Shown: positions 37,393 to 47,247, numbered from the stretch's first letter. The stretch: 64,000 nucleotides of DNA from Brevundimonas sp. UBA7506 (GCF_002479495.1 NZ_DLNQ01000001.1:62001-126000); one strand, 5' to 3'. The notes: a model not told the origin generated them from the letters alone. Made by a program: numbers and translations.

Positions 37393-40251
37393 ATGACCCA
37401 CCACGCTACCCGTGCGCGCTACGCGCTGACCCTCGGCGCCTCGCTCGGCGCCCTGACCCTCGCACTGGCCGGTGCCGCTCATGCGCAGGACGCCAGCCCG
37501 GCCGACGAACAGGACGCCACCACGGTCGACGAGATCGTCGTCACCGGCTTCCGCGCCAGCCTGCAGAACGCCCTGAACATCAAGCGCCGAGAAGCCGGCG
37601 TGGTCGACGCCATCTCGGCCGAGGACATCGCCGACTTCCCCGACACCAACCTGGCGGAATCCATCCAGCGCATTCCGGGCGTGTCGATCGACCGTGACGC
37701 CGGCGAAGGCCGCTCGATCACCGTGCGCGGCCTGAGCTCGGAGTTCACCCGCACCCGCATCAACGGCATCGAGGCCCAGGCCACGACCGGCGCGACCGAC
37801 TCCTCGGGCGGCGTGAACCGCGGCCGCGGCTTCGACTTCAACGTCTTCGCCTCGGAACTCTTCAACAACATCACGGTCCGCAAGACCGCCTCGGCCGAGG
37901 TCGAGGAAGGCTCGCTGGGCGCCACCGTCGACCTGCGCACCGCGCGTCCGTTTGACTATCAGGGCTTCACCGCCGTCGCCTCGGTGCAGGGCGGCTACAA
38001 CGACCTGTCCGAAGAGTGGAGCCCCCGCTTCGCCGGCCTGATCTCCGACACCTGGATGGACGGCAAGTTCGGCGCCCTGCTGTCGCTGGCCTACAGCGAC
38101 AAGAGCTCGATCGAAGAGGGCTTCAGCTCGGTGCGCTGGGGCCCCGCCAACGGCGACAACGGCTTCCAGAACCCGGGCGCCCTGCCCGGCGGTTCAGCCG
38201 CAGCGGGCGGCCTGTTCCACCCCCGCATCCCGCGCTACGGCCGCCTGAGCCATGAGCAGGAGCGCATCGGCGCGACCCTGTCGCTGCAATGGCGCCCGTC
38301 GGATGCGACGACCATCAGCCTGGACGGTCTTTACTCCAAGCTCGATTCGACCCGGAAAGAGAACTTCCTCGAAGCCTGGTCGCTGAGCCGCAACGCCTCC
38401 CAGGGCGGCAAGCCGCAGGTCGACATCGTCGAAGCCATCGCCGACCCGAATACGGGCGAACTGGTCTATCTGCGCCTCGACGACATGGACATGCGCACCG
38501 AGGAACGCTTCGACATCCTCAAGAGCGAGTTCTCGCAATACACCCTGGAAGTCGAACACGACTTCTCGGACACCGTCCGCTTCCGCGGCGTGGCCGGCCG
38601 CTCCAAATCGGAGTTCGGCAACCCGCTGCAGGTCAACGCCATCATCGACCATCAGGACGGCGACGGCTGGTCGATCGACTTCCGCGAAAACCGCAACCTG
38701 CCCAAGATCGTCTATGGCTTCGACGTCACCGACGCGAACCAGTGGAAGATCACGGGCCCGGCCGGCGCCCAGCCGCTGTCGGAACTGCGCATTCTGTCCA
38801 GCGAACAATCCAACACCTACACGACCTTCGAGGGCGGCTTCGAGTTCGACATCGATGACCGCATGACCTTCAAGGTCGGCGCCAGCTACAAGGAATACCA
38901 GTCGCAAGGCTCTGGCTATGCCCGTCAAACCAACGCCGCGCCCGCCATGCCGGCCGGGGCGACGATCGGCAGCCTGACCTATCTGCTCGACGGTTTCGGC
39001 AAGAACCTGGACCTGCCCTCGGGCTCGGCTACGGCCTGGATCTCGCCCAACCTCGACGCGATCATGAAAGCCTATGGCGCCGACTGCCTGTGCAACACCG
39101 GTGTGGCTGGCGGCGATTTCCGTCTGCTGGGACTTGAGAACGGGTCCACGGCTCTGGGCAACTGGCGCGACGTGACCGAGAAGGACACCGGTCTGTGGGC
39201 CCAGATGGACTGGAACACCGAATGGGCCGGCATGCCTGTTCGCGGCAACTTCGGCGCGCGCTGGGTGAACACCGAGGTCGAGGCCGCCGGCTACTCCGCC
39301 CTCAGCGGCGTGACCACCCGCGTCACCGGCGCCAACAACTATGACGACATCCTGCCGTCACTGAACCTGTCGATCGAGCCCATTGAAGACGTCATGGTTC
39401 GCTTCGGCGCGGCTCGCGTCATGTCGCGCCCGCCAGTCACCAACCTGGTGCCGGTCTTCTCGCTGAGCGCGCCGAACGCCGCCAACCGTACGGCGTCGCT
39501 GGGCAATGTGAACCTGGACCCCTACCGCGCCGATACCTTCGACCTGTCGCTGGAGTGGTATTTCGCGCCGGAATCCCTGCTGTCCCTGGCGCTGTTCTAC
39601 AAGGACATCTCCACCTATGTTCAGACCACGCAGCAGACGCTGACCTATGCGGAGCTGACGGCCATGAACCCGGCCGCCTTCCCTGCCGCCGCCGACCGTC
39701 CGCCTTCGGATCAGTATGTCTTCAGCACCCCGACCAATACGCCGGGCGGACCGCTGACGGGCTTCGAGATCAGCTATCAGCAGCCCTTCACCTTCCTGCC
39801 GGGCGCCTTCTCGAACCTGGGCGTGCAAGCCAACTTCACGCACGTCGAGTCGGAAATCGACTACTGCACCACGGCCGCCTGCAACGTCTATGTGACGGCG
39901 AACCTGGTGAACCTGTCGCCCGACGCCTGGAACGCCACGCTGTATTACGACGACGGTCGCTTCAACGCCCGCGTCTCGGCCGCCTATCGCGACACCTATT
40001 ATCAGCAGGTGCCGGGCGCCAACGGCGGCACGCGCGGCATCGCCGTCACCGGCAAGACCGAGACCCTCAGCATCGACGCCTCGGCCTCCTTCGACGTCAA
40101 CGACAAGCTGGCCCTGTCAATCGAGGGCATCAACCTGACCGACGAGTTCAACCGTCAGAACCACAGCGAACTCGATGGCGTGCGTGACAGCACCTACGTC
40201 TATCACCACACAGGCCGCCAGATCTTCGTGGGCGCCCGCTACAAGTTCTGA
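37393..40251 (+). CDS. TonB-dependent receptor for pectic oligosaccharides
   Basis: A 952-residue outer-membrane receptor with signal peptide (about 1-32, ending GAAHAQ). A TonB-box-like segment TTVDEIVVTGFRASL precedes a plug with IQRIPGVSIDRDAGEGRSITVRGL. A large beta-barrel follows, ending in GRQIFVGARYKF with the terminal aromatic residue. Length and plug style match the carbohydrate-type receptors of Caulobacterales and Xanthomonadales. The two operators in its promoter and the divergent uxaC indicate import of galacturonate oligomers. Confidence 0.92.
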   Translation: MTHHATRARYALTLGASLGALTLALAGAAHAQDASPADEQDATTVDEIVVTGFRASLQNALNIKRREAGVVDAISAEDIADFPDTNLAESIQRIPGVSIDRDAGEGRSITVRGLSSEFTRTRINGIEAQATTGATDSSGGVNRGRGFDFNVFASELFNNITVRKTASAEVEEGSLGATVDLRTARPFDYQGFTAVASVQGGYNDLSEEWSPRFAGLISDTWMDGKFGALLSLAYSDKSSIEEGFSSVRWGPANGDNGFQNPGALPGGSAAAGGLFHPRIPRYGRLSHEQERIGATLSLQWRPSDATTISLDGLYSKLDSTRKENFLEAWSLSRNASQGGKPQVDIVEAIADPNTGELVYLRLDDMDMRTEERFDILKSEFSQYTLEVEHDFSDTVRFRGVAGRSKSEFGNPLQVNAIIDHQDGDGWSIDFRENRNLPKIVYGFDVTDANQWKITGPAGAQPLSELRILSSEQSNTYTTFEGGFEFDIDDRMTFKVGASYKEYQSQGSGYARQTNAAPAMPAGATIGSLTYLLDGFGKNLDLPSGSATAWISPNLDAIMKAYGADCLCNTGVAGGDFRLLGLENGSTALGNWRDVTEKDTGLWAQMDWNTEWAGMPVRGNFGARWVNTEVEAAGYSALSGVTTRVTGANNYDDILPSLNLSIEPIEDVMVRFGAARVMSRPPVTNLVPVFSLSAPNAANRTASLGNVNLDPYRADTFDLSLEWYFAPESLLSLALFYKDISTYVQTTQQTLTYAELTAMNPAAFPAAADRPPSDQYVFSTPTNTPGGPLTGFEISYQQPFTFLPGAFSNLGVQANFTHVESEIDYCTTAACNVYVTANLVNLSPDAWNATLYYDDGRFNARVSAAYRDTYYQQVPGANGGTRGIAVTGKTETLSIDASASFDVNDKLALSIEGINLTDEFNRQNHSELDGVRDSTYVYHHTGRQIFVGARYKF

Positions 40252-40286
40252 TCCGACTTACATCGCACTCCTGAGCGGTGAACTTC

Positions 40287-40319
40287 GGCGCTGGCGGTCT
40301 GACCGCCAGCGCCTTCTTT
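40287..40319 (+). terminator. Intrinsic terminator after the TonB receptor
   Basis: GGCGCTGGCGGT (40287-40298) and ACCGCCAGCGCC (40302-40313) form a perfect 12-bp stem with a 3-base loop, followed by TTCTTTTT. It ends the receptor transcript. It abuts the stop of the convergent FMN reductase gene. Confidence 0.92.
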
Positions 40320-40868
40320 TTATGTCCGGCAGTGCTCGACGAAGCCATTGATGAAGCGCGCCAGACGGCGGCGGGCGTCCTCGTCCGTCAGCTGACCGTC
40401 CGCGTCGAAGGCCGAGCCCGCGTGAGGCAGCATCATGCGCCCGCCGAACCAGGGCGCGGTTCCCAGGGTCCGCAGGACCGGCAGCCAGGCGGCCTGGCTC
40501 ATCATCGTGCCGAAGGGACCGGGCGAGGCGCCCAGGACCGCCACCGGCCGCCCGCCGAACACCCGCTCGATGTCCGAGGCTGGACGGCTGAGCCAGTCGA
40601 TGGCGTTCTTGAACACGCCAGGAACGCCATTGTTGTACTCGGGCGTGAACAGCAGCAGGCCGTCGCAGTCGGCGATCAGATCCTTCAGCGCGACCACCGC
40701 CTCGGGAAGGCCCTGATCCCGCTCGACGTCGCCGTCATAGAGGGGAATCCCCCTGATCGAGCCCTCGATCAGGTCCACGCCCTCGGGCGTCATGCCCTGG
40801 GCCGCCCGCAGCAGGGCGCTGTTATAGGAGGCGGCCCGCAGGCTGCCCGACACTCCGACCAGACGCAT
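40320..40868 (-). CDS. NADPH-dependent FMN reductase
   Basis: A 182-residue flavodoxin-like reductase. The FMN phosphate loop is GSLRAASYNSALLRAA (about 7-22) and the isoalloxazine-side motif is FTPEYNNGVPGVFKNAIDWLSRP (positions about 75-97), both standard for the NAD(P)H:FMN/quinone reductase family. Its ATG overlaps the stop of the LysR gene upstream by one base (TGATG), so the two are co-transcribed. Role probably in quinone or electrophile detoxification, which fits the pirins across the divergent junction. Confidence 0.9.
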   Translation of the reverse strand: MRLVGVSGSLRAASYNSALLRAAQGMTPEGVDLIEGSIRGIPLYDGDVERDQGLPEAVVALKDLIADCDGLLLFTPEYNNGVPGVFKNAIDWLSRPASDIERVFGGRPVAVLGASPGPFGTMMSQAAWLPVLRTLGTAPWFGGRMMLPHAGSAFDADGQLTDEDARRRLARFINGFVEHCRT

Positions 40869-41806
40869 CAGTCCTTCGTCTCCGCAAAGGCATAGGGAGT
40901 CGCGCGCGGCGACGCAGGCGTTTCACCGTGAATCTGCTGCTCGGCGCAACCTTCGGCGAGGAAGTCGAGCAACAGCCGCACCGAGGGCAGCAGGCCGCGC
41001 CGCGACGGGAAGACCGCGTGGACGATCCACTTCCTGGGCCGCCAGTCCGGAAGGATGTCGATCAGCCGCCCGGCCGCCAGGTCGCCGGCCACCGCCACCG
41101 TCGGCAGCAGGGCCACGCCCAGTCCCTGACGCGCACCCTCGTGGAGCATATGCAGGTCGTCGGTCACCAGCCGCGGCGCATGACGCACCGAGGCGGTCAT
41201 CCCGTCCCTGTGGTGCAGGGCCCAGACGTGGTCGCGATGCGCCGGACCGAAGTCCAGACTGGGCCAGCCGGCCAGGTCCGCGGGGCCGGCGGGCGCCGCG
41301 AACCGCGCGATCAGGTCGGGCGCCGCGACCAGACGGTGCACGCTCTCGTCCAGCTTGCGCATGACCAGATCCGTCTGCTCCAGCGGCGGCTCGCGCACGC
41401 GGATGGCCAGGTCGAAGCCCTCGCCGATGACGTCCACCCGGCGGCTGGTGCTGTCCAGTTGCACATCGACCTCGGGATAGCGGGCCATGAAGCGGGCGAT
41501 CAGCCCGCCCATCTGATAGGTCAGCAGTCCCGGCGCGCAAGCCACGCGGACCGTGCCGCAGGGCTCGGATCGGGCCCCGTCGATCACGGCCTGCGCCGCC
41601 TCGGCCTCGACCAGCATGGCCAGACAGTGCCGGTAGTATTCCTGACCGACCTCGGTGACCGAGAAACGGCGCGACGACCGCTGGATCAGGCGCGTGCCCA
41701 GCTGGTCCTCCAGAAAGGCGATACGTCGGCTCAGCTTGGACTTCTGCGTCCCCAGAGCCCGCGCCGCGGGGGCGAAGCCGCCGTGATCCACCACCTGGAC
41801 AGCCAC
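40868..41806 (-). CDS. LysR-family regulator with apparently clipped N-terminus
   Basis: From the in-frame GTG at 41806 the protein is 312 residues. Family homology starts abruptly at VQVVDHGGFAPAARALG, which normally follows about ten residues of the type MDLNDLxxF. The HTH continues with TQKSKLSRRIAFLEDQLGTRL, and the effector domain has GTVRVACAPGLL and GARQGLGVALLPTVAV. Upstream codons are the exact antisense of the pirin gene, and the frame stays open antisense to 43396, so the true start cannot be fixed. Either translation starts at this GTG with a shortened first helix, or the native start was deleted. Downstream it is coupled to the FMN reductase. Confidence 0.75.
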   Translation of the reverse strand: MAVQVVDHGGFAPAARALGTQKSKLSRRIAFLEDQLGTRLIQRSSRRFSVTEVGQEYYRHCLAMLVEAEAAQAVIDGARSEPCGTVRVACAPGLLTYQMGGLIARFMARYPEVDVQLDSTSRRVDVIGEGFDLAIRVREPPLEQTDLVMRKLDESVHRLVAAPDLIARFAAPAGPADLAGWPSLDFGPAHRDHVWALHHRDGMTASVRHAPRLVTDDLHMLHEGARQGLGVALLPTVAVAGDLAAGRLIDILPDWRPRKWIVHAVFPSRRGLLPSVRLLLDFLAEGCAEQQIHGETPASPRATPYAFAETKD

Positions 41807-42637
41807 TGGGTCGGCGACGGCTTCCCGGTGCGCTCGCTGTTTTCCTATGACGCCGCAGGCAAGCACGTCACCCCCTTCCTGCTGCTCGACTACGCCGGCC
41901 CCTACAACTTCGAGCCGACGACCGAGCGGCGCGGCGTGGGCCAGCATCCGCACCGCGGCTTCGAGACCGTGACCATAGTCTATGACGGCGAGGTCGAGCA
42001 CCGCGACTCGACCGGTCAGGGCGGCATCATCGGCCCCGGCGACGTCCAGTGGATGACGGCGGGCGGCGGCATCCTGCACGAGGAGTTCCATTCTCCGGCC
42101 TTCTCGCGCACCGGCGGTCCGTTCCGCATGGTGCAGCTGTGGGTCAACCTGCCCGCCAGGGACAAGATGACCCGCCCCGGCTACCAGTCGATCCTGAACG
42201 CCGACATTCCGACCGTATCCCTGCCCGACAACGCAGGCACGGCCCGGATCATCGCCGGCGCCATGGACCGCTCGAAAGGTCCGGCCAGCACCTTCACCCC
42301 CATAAATGTGTGGGACGTGCGGCTGAACCGGGACGCCGAGACGACGCTGGACCTGCCGGAAGGCCACACCGCCATGGTGGTGGTTCTGTCGGGCCACGTC
42401 ACTGTCAACGGCGATCAGCCCGCCGGGTCCGCCGAGGCCCTGCTGCTGGACCGCCAGGGCGACAGCGTCACCCTGCACGCCGATGCGGACACGACCCTGC
42501 TGATCCTGACCGGAGAGCCGATCGACGAGCCCATCGTCGGCTACGGCCCCTTCGTGATGAACAGCGAGGACGAGATCCGCACGGCGATCACGGACTTCAA
42601 CAGCGGCCGCTTCGGCGACATTCCCGCCGCCGTGTGA
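41783..42637 (+). CDS. Pirin-family protein 1
   Basis: From GTG 41783 the protein is 284 residues (MIHHLDSHWVGDGFPVRSLF). The cupin metal-site region is GQHPHRGFETVTIVYDGEVEHRD (His near 56 and 58, further His and Glu in ILHEEFHS). Pirins are Fe-binding cupins; some have quercetinase activity, others act as redox sensors. The start overlaps the LysR N-terminus by 24 bp head-to-head, leaving no promoter space. It is followed by a second pirin and an OsmC gene. Confidence 0.85.
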   Translation: MIHHLDSHWVGDGFPVRSLFSYDAAGKHVTPFLLLDYAGPYNFEPTTERRGVGQHPHRGFETVTIVYDGEVEHRDSTGQGGIIGPGDVQWMTAGGGILHEEFHSPAFSRTGGPFRMVQLWVNLPARDKMTRPGYQSILNADIPTVSLPDNAGTARIIAGAMDRSKGPASTFTPINVWDVRLNRDAETTLDLPEGHTAMVVVLSGHVTVNGDQPAGSAEALLLDRQGDSVTLHADADTTLLILTGEPIDEPIVGYGPFVMNSEDEIRTAITDFNSGRFGDIPAAV

Positions 42638-42651
42638 CAAGCTGAACAACA

Positions 42652-42679
42652 GGCGGTCCGGCGCGTTCCCCGGACCGCC
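42652..42679 (+). other. Hairpin between the two pirin genes
   Basis: GGCGGTCCGG (42652-42661) pairs perfectly with CCGGACCGCC (42670-42679) around an 8-base loop in the 63-bp gap. No T-run follows, so it is more likely a processing or attenuation structure than a full terminator. Confidence 0.5.
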
Positions 42680-42700
42680 GCCCCCAATCGAGGAAACACC

Positions 42701-43597
42701 ATGATCGAACTCGTCATCGACCAGCGTCGCAAGGATCTCGGCGGCTTCGAGGTGGGGCGCGTCCTGCCCTATGCGAAGCGCCGCATGGTCGGCCCCTTCG
42801 TCTTCTTCGACCACATGGGGCCGGTCGACATGCCAGCCGGCATCCCGCGCAGCGTCGATGTGCGCCCGCACCCGCACATCGGCATCTCGACCCTGACCTA
42901 TCTGTTCGACGGCGAAATCACGCACCGCGACAGCCTGGGCGTGCAGCAGGACATCCGCCCGGCCGAGGTCAACTGGATGACCGCCGGCAGCGGCGTGACC
43001 CATTCCGAGCGCTTCGAACGTGCCCGCATGGAAGGTCTGCGGCTGGAGGGCATCCAGGCCTGGCTGGCCCTGCCCAATGGTCAGGAAGAGATCGACCCGT
43101 CCTTCCAGCACGTCGGATCGGCCGACCTGCCCACCTGGATCGAGAACGGCGTGAAGGGGCGTCTGGTCGCCGGCGAAACCATGGGCATGAAGGCGGGGGT
43201 CAGCACCTTCTCGCCCCTGCACTACATGCATCTGGAACTGGAGCCCGGCGCCCGCTTCCAGACTCCGACCGACCATTCGGAAAGCGCGGTTTACGTCGTC
43301 CAGGGTCTGGTCGAGATCGACGACGGCAAGCCTCTGGGTCACGGCCAGATGGCGGTGTTGTCCAGGGGAGCCCCGTCGGTGATCCACGCCCTGCAACCGA
43401 CCACCGTCATGGTGCTGGGCGGCGAGCCGGTGGGCGAACGCTTTATCGAATGGAACTTCGTTTCCTCGTCGAGGGACCGCATCGAACAGGCCAAGGCTGA
43501 CTGGCGCGCCGGGCGCATGAAGCTGCCCGACATGGACGATCAGGAGTTCATTCCCCTGCCGCCCGATCGCCCCGATTCCGCCCCTCCGATGTCCTGA
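42701..43597 (+). CDS. Pirin-family protein 2
   Basis: A 298-residue pirin starting [20 protein letters not shown], a typical pirin opening. Metal-ligand region [24 protein letters not shown], later SGVTHSER; the C-terminal cupin half includes [23 protein letters not shown] precedes the ATG. It differs clearly from pirin 1, so the pair is not a recent duplication. Probably co-transcribed with the OsmC gene 14 bp on. Confidence 0.93.
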   Translation: MIELVIDQRRKDLGGFEVGRVLPYAKRRMVGPFVFFDHMGPVDMPAGIPRSVDVRPHPHIGISTLTYLFDGEITHRDSLGVQQDIRPAEVNWMTAGSGVTHSERFERARMEGLRLEGIQAWLALPNGQEEIDPSFQHVGSADLPTWIENGVKGRLVAGETMGMKAGVSTFSPLHYMHLELEPGARFQTPTDHSESAVYVVQGLVEIDDGKPLGHGQMAVLSRGAPSVIHALQPTTVMVLGGEPVGERFIEWNFVSSSRDRIEQAKADWRAGRMKLPDMDDQEFIPLPPDRPDSAPPMS

Positions 43598-43611
43598 CCG
43601 GAGCCCTCAAC

Positions 43612-44010
43612 ATGGCCATCGCCCACGCCCATATCGGAACCGCCCGCTACCGGACCTCGATCCGGACGGGCGGAGATTTGAAACACGAACTGACCGCGGA
43701 CGAGCCCGAACGCCTGGGCGGCGCAGACAGCGGCCCTGCCCCGTTCGATCTGCTGATTTCGGCGCTGGGGGCGTGCACCGCCATCACCCTGACCATGTAC
43801 GCCGAGAAGAAGGGCTGGCCGCTGGAGGGCCTGGACGTCAAGTTGGAATACCGGGGCGGCGAAACCCCGCCGCGCATCGAACGCGTGCTGACGCCCGAAG
43901 GGCCTCTGGACGACGCCCAGCGCGCCCGTCTGGCCGAGGTGGCCGAGCGCACGCCCGTCACCCTGGCGATCAAGAACGGCGTGCCGGTCCACACCACCCT
44001 GGTCGCCTAG
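43612..44010 (+). CDS. OsmC/Ohr-family peroxide reductase-like protein
   Basis: A 132-residue OsmC protein. It has [25 protein letters not shown] with the reactive cysteine (near residue 60) and a [20 protein letters not shown] strand. The second conserved OsmC cysteine is not obvious in the C-terminal half. The family reduces organic hydroperoxides or similar electrophiles. Following two pirins and facing a quinone-reductase-like gene, it suggests an electrophile/oxidant-response group. Confidence 0.9.
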   Translation: MAIAHAHIGTARYRTSIRTGGDLKHELTADEPERLGGADSGPAPFDLLISALGACTAITLTMYAEKKGWPLEGLDVKLEYRGGETPPRIERVLTPEGPLDDAQRARLAEVAERTPVTLAIKNGVPVHTTLVA

Positions 44011-44016
44011 AGCCGC

Positions 44017-45492
44017 TCAGGTCAGGCCGGCGATCCGGCTGACGGCCGGAATGTCGAAGTGCGCTTCCAGCACCTCGGCGATCCGGTCCAGGGCACGGTC
44101 GACGCGCTCGCTCTGGTCCACCCCGTCCGACGAAGCCCCTAGATCGGCCAAGATCGCCGCCCGCGCCTCGGCCTGATCGAACAGGCCATGGACATAGAGG
44201 CCGGCGATCCGACCATCGGCCGACATCGCGCCATGCGGACGCCCCTCGATGCGGGCGAAGGGGCGGCTCGTATCCGGGCCGTCGGTCTGGCCGATGTGGA
44301 TCTCATAGCCCGCGAAGGCCGCGTCAGAGGCCGCCAGCGCCCCCGTGGTCTGGCGCAGAGTCTTCTCACCGGCCAGCACGGTCTCAACGTCGAGCAAACC
44401 AAGGCCCGGCGCCGAGCCCGCCACGCCCTCGACGCCGTCAGGGTCGCTGATCATGCGGCCCAGCATCTGATAACCGCCGCAGACGCCCAGCACCCGACCG
44501 CCGCGCCGCACGTGGGCGGCGATGTCGACGTCCCAACCCTGAGCGCGCAGGAAGGCCAGATCGGCCAACGTCGCCTTGGTCCCCGGCAGGATGATCAGGT
44601 CGGCGTCGCCCGGCAGGGCCGCCCCCGGCGGGACGAAGTCGAAGTCCACGCCCGGCTCGTGCCTTAAGGGATTGAAGTCGTCGAAATTGGCGATGCGCGA
44701 CAGCATGGGCACGGCTATGCGCACGCGCCGCGCCGCCCCGCGCCCGGCGGCCCGATCCAGCACTACCGCATCCTCGGCCGGCAGGGATCGCGCATCGGCC
44801 AGCCAGGGCGCCATGCCCAGATCGGCCCAGCCGGTGCGGCGTTCGATCTCGGCTCGACCTTCATTGAACAGGGATGGATCGCCCCGGAACTTGTTGATCA
44901 GAAAGCCCTGGATCATCCCCCGGTCGCCCTCATCCAGAACGGCATGCGCGCCGACCAGGGCGGCGATGACATGGCCCCGGTCGATGTCGCCGACCAGCAC
45001 CACCGGCACATCGGCGGCGCGAGCGAAGCCCATGTTGGCGATGTCGCCGGCACGCAGATTGGTCTCCGCCGGACTGCCCGCCCCCTCGACGATGACCAGA
45101 TCGGCCTCGGCCTGAAGGTGACGGAAGCTGTCGAGCACCACGTCCAGCAGAGCGGCCTTGCGGTCCTGATAGCCCGCCGCCTGCCAGACGCCCTCGACCC
45201 GGCCGCGCACGATCAGTTGAGCCCCCGTGTCGCTCTGCGGCTTCAACAGGACAGGGTTCATGTCCACGGTCGGCGGGGTGCGACAGGCCAGGGCCTGCAG
45301 CGCCTGGGCGCGGCCGATTTCACCCACATAGCCTTCGGCGTCCGGCGCGGTGACCGCAGCGTTGTTGGACATGTTCTGCGGCTTGAACGGCCGCACCGTC
45401 AGGCCGCGATTGGCGAACAGCCGGCACAGACCCGCGACCAGCACGGACTTGCCCACGTCCGAGCCGCAGCCCTGAATCATCAGCGCCGCCAT
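44017..45492 (-). CDS. cobQ: Cobyric acid synthase
   Basis: A 491-residue amidotransferase. The dethiobiotin-synthetase-like N-terminal domain has MIQGCGSDVGKSVLVAGLCR and FKPQNMSNNAAVT. The C-terminal class-I-like glutaminase domain has GVCGGYQMLGRMI (Cys near 335) and MSADGRIAGLYVHGLFD. It amidates four side chains of adenosylcobyrinic acid diamide. No other cobalamin genes and no B12 riboswitch are seen nearby. B12 would serve the mutA-encoded mutase at the left edge. The 153-bp upstream gap, shared with the M28 gene, shows no recognised element. Confidence 0.93.
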   Translation of the reverse strand: MAALMIQGCGSDVGKSVLVAGLCRLFANRGLTVRPFKPQNMSNNAAVTAPDAEGYVGEIGRAQALQALACRTPPTVDMNPVLLKPQSDTGAQLIVRGRVEGVWQAAGYQDRKAALLDVVLDSFRHLQAEADLVIVEGAGSPAETNLRAGDIANMGFARAADVPVVLVGDIDRGHVIAALVGAHAVLDEGDRGMIQGFLINKFRGDPSLFNEGRAEIERRTGWADLGMAPWLADARSLPAEDAVVLDRAAGRGAARRVRIAVPMLSRIANFDDFNPLRHEPGVDFDFVPPGAALPGDADLIILPGTKATLADLAFLRAQGWDVDIAAHVRRGGRVLGVCGGYQMLGRMISDPDGVEGVAGSAPGLGLLDVETVLAGEKTLRQTTGALAASDAAFAGYEIHIGQTDGPDTSRPFARIEGRPHGAMSADGRIAGLYVHGLFDQAEARAAILADLGASSDGVDQSERVDRALDRIAEVLEAHFDIPAVSRIAGLT

Positions 45493-45645
45493 CGGCCCTC
45501 CGCGTACATCCCGTTCATCATTGGACCTAGGGCCGCGCCCTGGTCTGGGTCAACCAAAGACCGGACGCCAGCATCGCCGCGATTTGCAGAGCGCCCGCGC
45601 ATGGCGTCAAATCCCCGCAGTTTTGATTCTCGGGGGCTTCCACAC

Positions 45646-47247
45646 ATGAAACGTCTGCTCGTCGGCCTGTCGGCCCTGTGCATCGCCACGCCTGCCCTGG
45701 CGCAGTCGGTCGACCGGGTCGCCATCAACGGCATCATTGATCAGGGCCTGAACCATAGCGAGGTCATGCAGACCGCCGCCTATCTGACCGACCGGATCGG
45801 CGGGCGGATGACCAACTCGCCGCAGATGCGTCAGGCCGAGCAGTGGAGCCAGCAGCAGTTCCGCGACTGGGGCCTGTCGAACGTCCGCGCCGAAGGGTTC
45901 GAGTTCGGCCGGGGCTGGTCCATCGTCCGCTCCAGCGCGCGGATGACCGCGCCTCGCGGCATTGAACTGCGCGCCATTCCGGTGGCCTGGACCCCCTCGA
46001 CCAACGGGACCATCAACGCCGGCGTCGTCGTCGCCCCGATCACCAAGGTCGAGGACTTCGACAAGTGGCGCGGCAAGCTGTCGGGCAAGATCGTCATGCT
46101 GTCCCGTCCCGACACCGGCTCCGAGCCGACCGAGCCGGCCTTCCGTCGCTGGACCGACGCCGAACTGCGCGACCGCAACACCTACGTCCAGCCGCAACAC
46201 GCCCATGTCCCCGTCGAACGCCAGCTGAAAATGGCCGAGTTCGCCGCCCGCCTCGACGCCTTCCTGGCTGACGAAGGCGCCCTGGCTTGGGTGCGGATGT
46301 CGCAACGTGACGGCGGCCTGCTGCACGGCACCGGTTATACCTATCAGGTCGGCGCCACGCCCAAGCTGCCGGGCATGGAGATCGCGGCCGAGGACTATCG
46401 TCGCCTCGCCCGCCTGGCCCTGACCGACACCCCGCCGATGCTGTCGCTGCTCAGCGAGGTCCAGTTCCACGACGAAGACGTCAACGCCTACAACATCCTG
46501 GCCGACATTCCCGGCTCGGACCGTTCGGGCGAATACGTCATGGCCGGCGCCCACCTCGACAGCTGGGTCGCCTCGGACGGCGCCCAGGACAACGCCGCCG
46601 GCAGCGCCGTGGTCATGGAGGCCGCCCGCATCCTGTCGCAGATGAAGGTCAAGCCCAAGCGCACCATCCGCTTCGCCCTGTGGAACGGCGAGGAACAGGG
46701 CATCCTGGGCTCGCTGGCCTATGTCGACCGCTATCTGGCCACGCGCGCGCCCGCGTCGGACCCGGCCCTGGCCGCCCTGCCCGGCAACCGCACCTGGCGC
46801 AACCGCTGGCCGGTCGAGCCGCGCCCCGGCTATCGCGACCTGGTCGCCTATTTCAACCTGGACAACGGCTCGGGCAAGATTCGCGGCATCAACGCCGAGG
46901 GCAATGTCGCCGCCGCCCCCATCTTCCAGGAATGGCTGGCGCCGTTCGCCAGCATGGGCGCCACCACCGTCTCGCTGCGTCCCTCGGGCGGCACCGACCA
47001 CGTCTATATGCAGACGGTCGGCGTGCCCGGCTATCAGTTCATCCAGGACCCGCTCGACTATTCCAGCCGCATCCACCACACCAGCATCGACAGCTATGAC
47101 CACCTGAAGCCCGAAGACCTGCGTCAGGCGGCGATCATCCTGGCCAGCTTCCTGCTGAACGCGGCCAACCGCGACGCCCCCTTGCCGCGCATGCCGCTGC
47201 CGACCGAACCGACGCCGACCGACCCGTTCGCGTACCCGGCTGACTAA
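45646..47247 (+). CDS. Secreted M28-family zinc peptidase
   Basis: A 533-residue exported peptidase from ATG 45646 with signal peptide MKRLLVGLSALCIATPALA. The M28 zinc site is present: AGAHLDSWVASDGAQDNAAG (His, Asp), NGEEQGILGS (Glu-Glu), FNLDNGSG and GGTDHVYM (His). A PA-like insert lies before it (VVVAPITKVEDFDKW). It should be a periplasmic or outer-membrane carboxypeptidase Q-like exopeptidase. It stands alone and ends in a strong terminator. Confidence 0.9.
   Translation: MKRLLVGLSALCIATPALAQSVDRVAINGIIDQGLNHSEVMQTAAYLTDRIGGRMTNSPQMRQAEQWSQQQFRDWGLSNVRAEGFEFGRGWSIVRSSARMTAPRGIELRAIPVAWTPSTNGTINAGVVVAPITKVEDFDKWRGKLSGKIVMLSRPDTGSEPTEPAFRRWTDAELRDRNTYVQPQHAHVPVERQLKMAEFAARLDAFLADEGALAWVRMSQRDGGLLHGTGYTYQVGATPKLPGMEIAAEDYRRLARLALTDTPPMLSLLSEVQFHDEDVNAYNILADIPGSDRSGEYVMAGAHLDSWVASDGAQDNAAGSAVVMEAARILSQMKVKPKRTIRFALWNGEEQGILGSLAYVDRYLATRAPASDPALAALPGNRTWRNRWPVEPRPGYRDLVAYFNLDNGSGKIRGINAEGNVAAAPIFQEWLAPFASMGATTVSLRPSGGTDHVYMQTVGVPGYQFIQDPLDYSSRIHHTSIDSYDHLKPEDLRQAAIILASFLLNAANRDAPLPRMPLPTEPTPTDPFAYPAD

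Noticed and set aside
40868..43396. An 842-codon frame extending the LysR gene far upstream
   Set aside because: Everything beyond about 41806 is exactly antisense to the pirin genes and shows no protein family, so only the LysR part is kept.
44017..45646. Looked for a cobalamin riboswitch near cobQ
   Set aside because: The 153-bp gap upstream of cobQ is too short for a complete B12 riboswitch plus promoter and shows no B12-box-like sequence.
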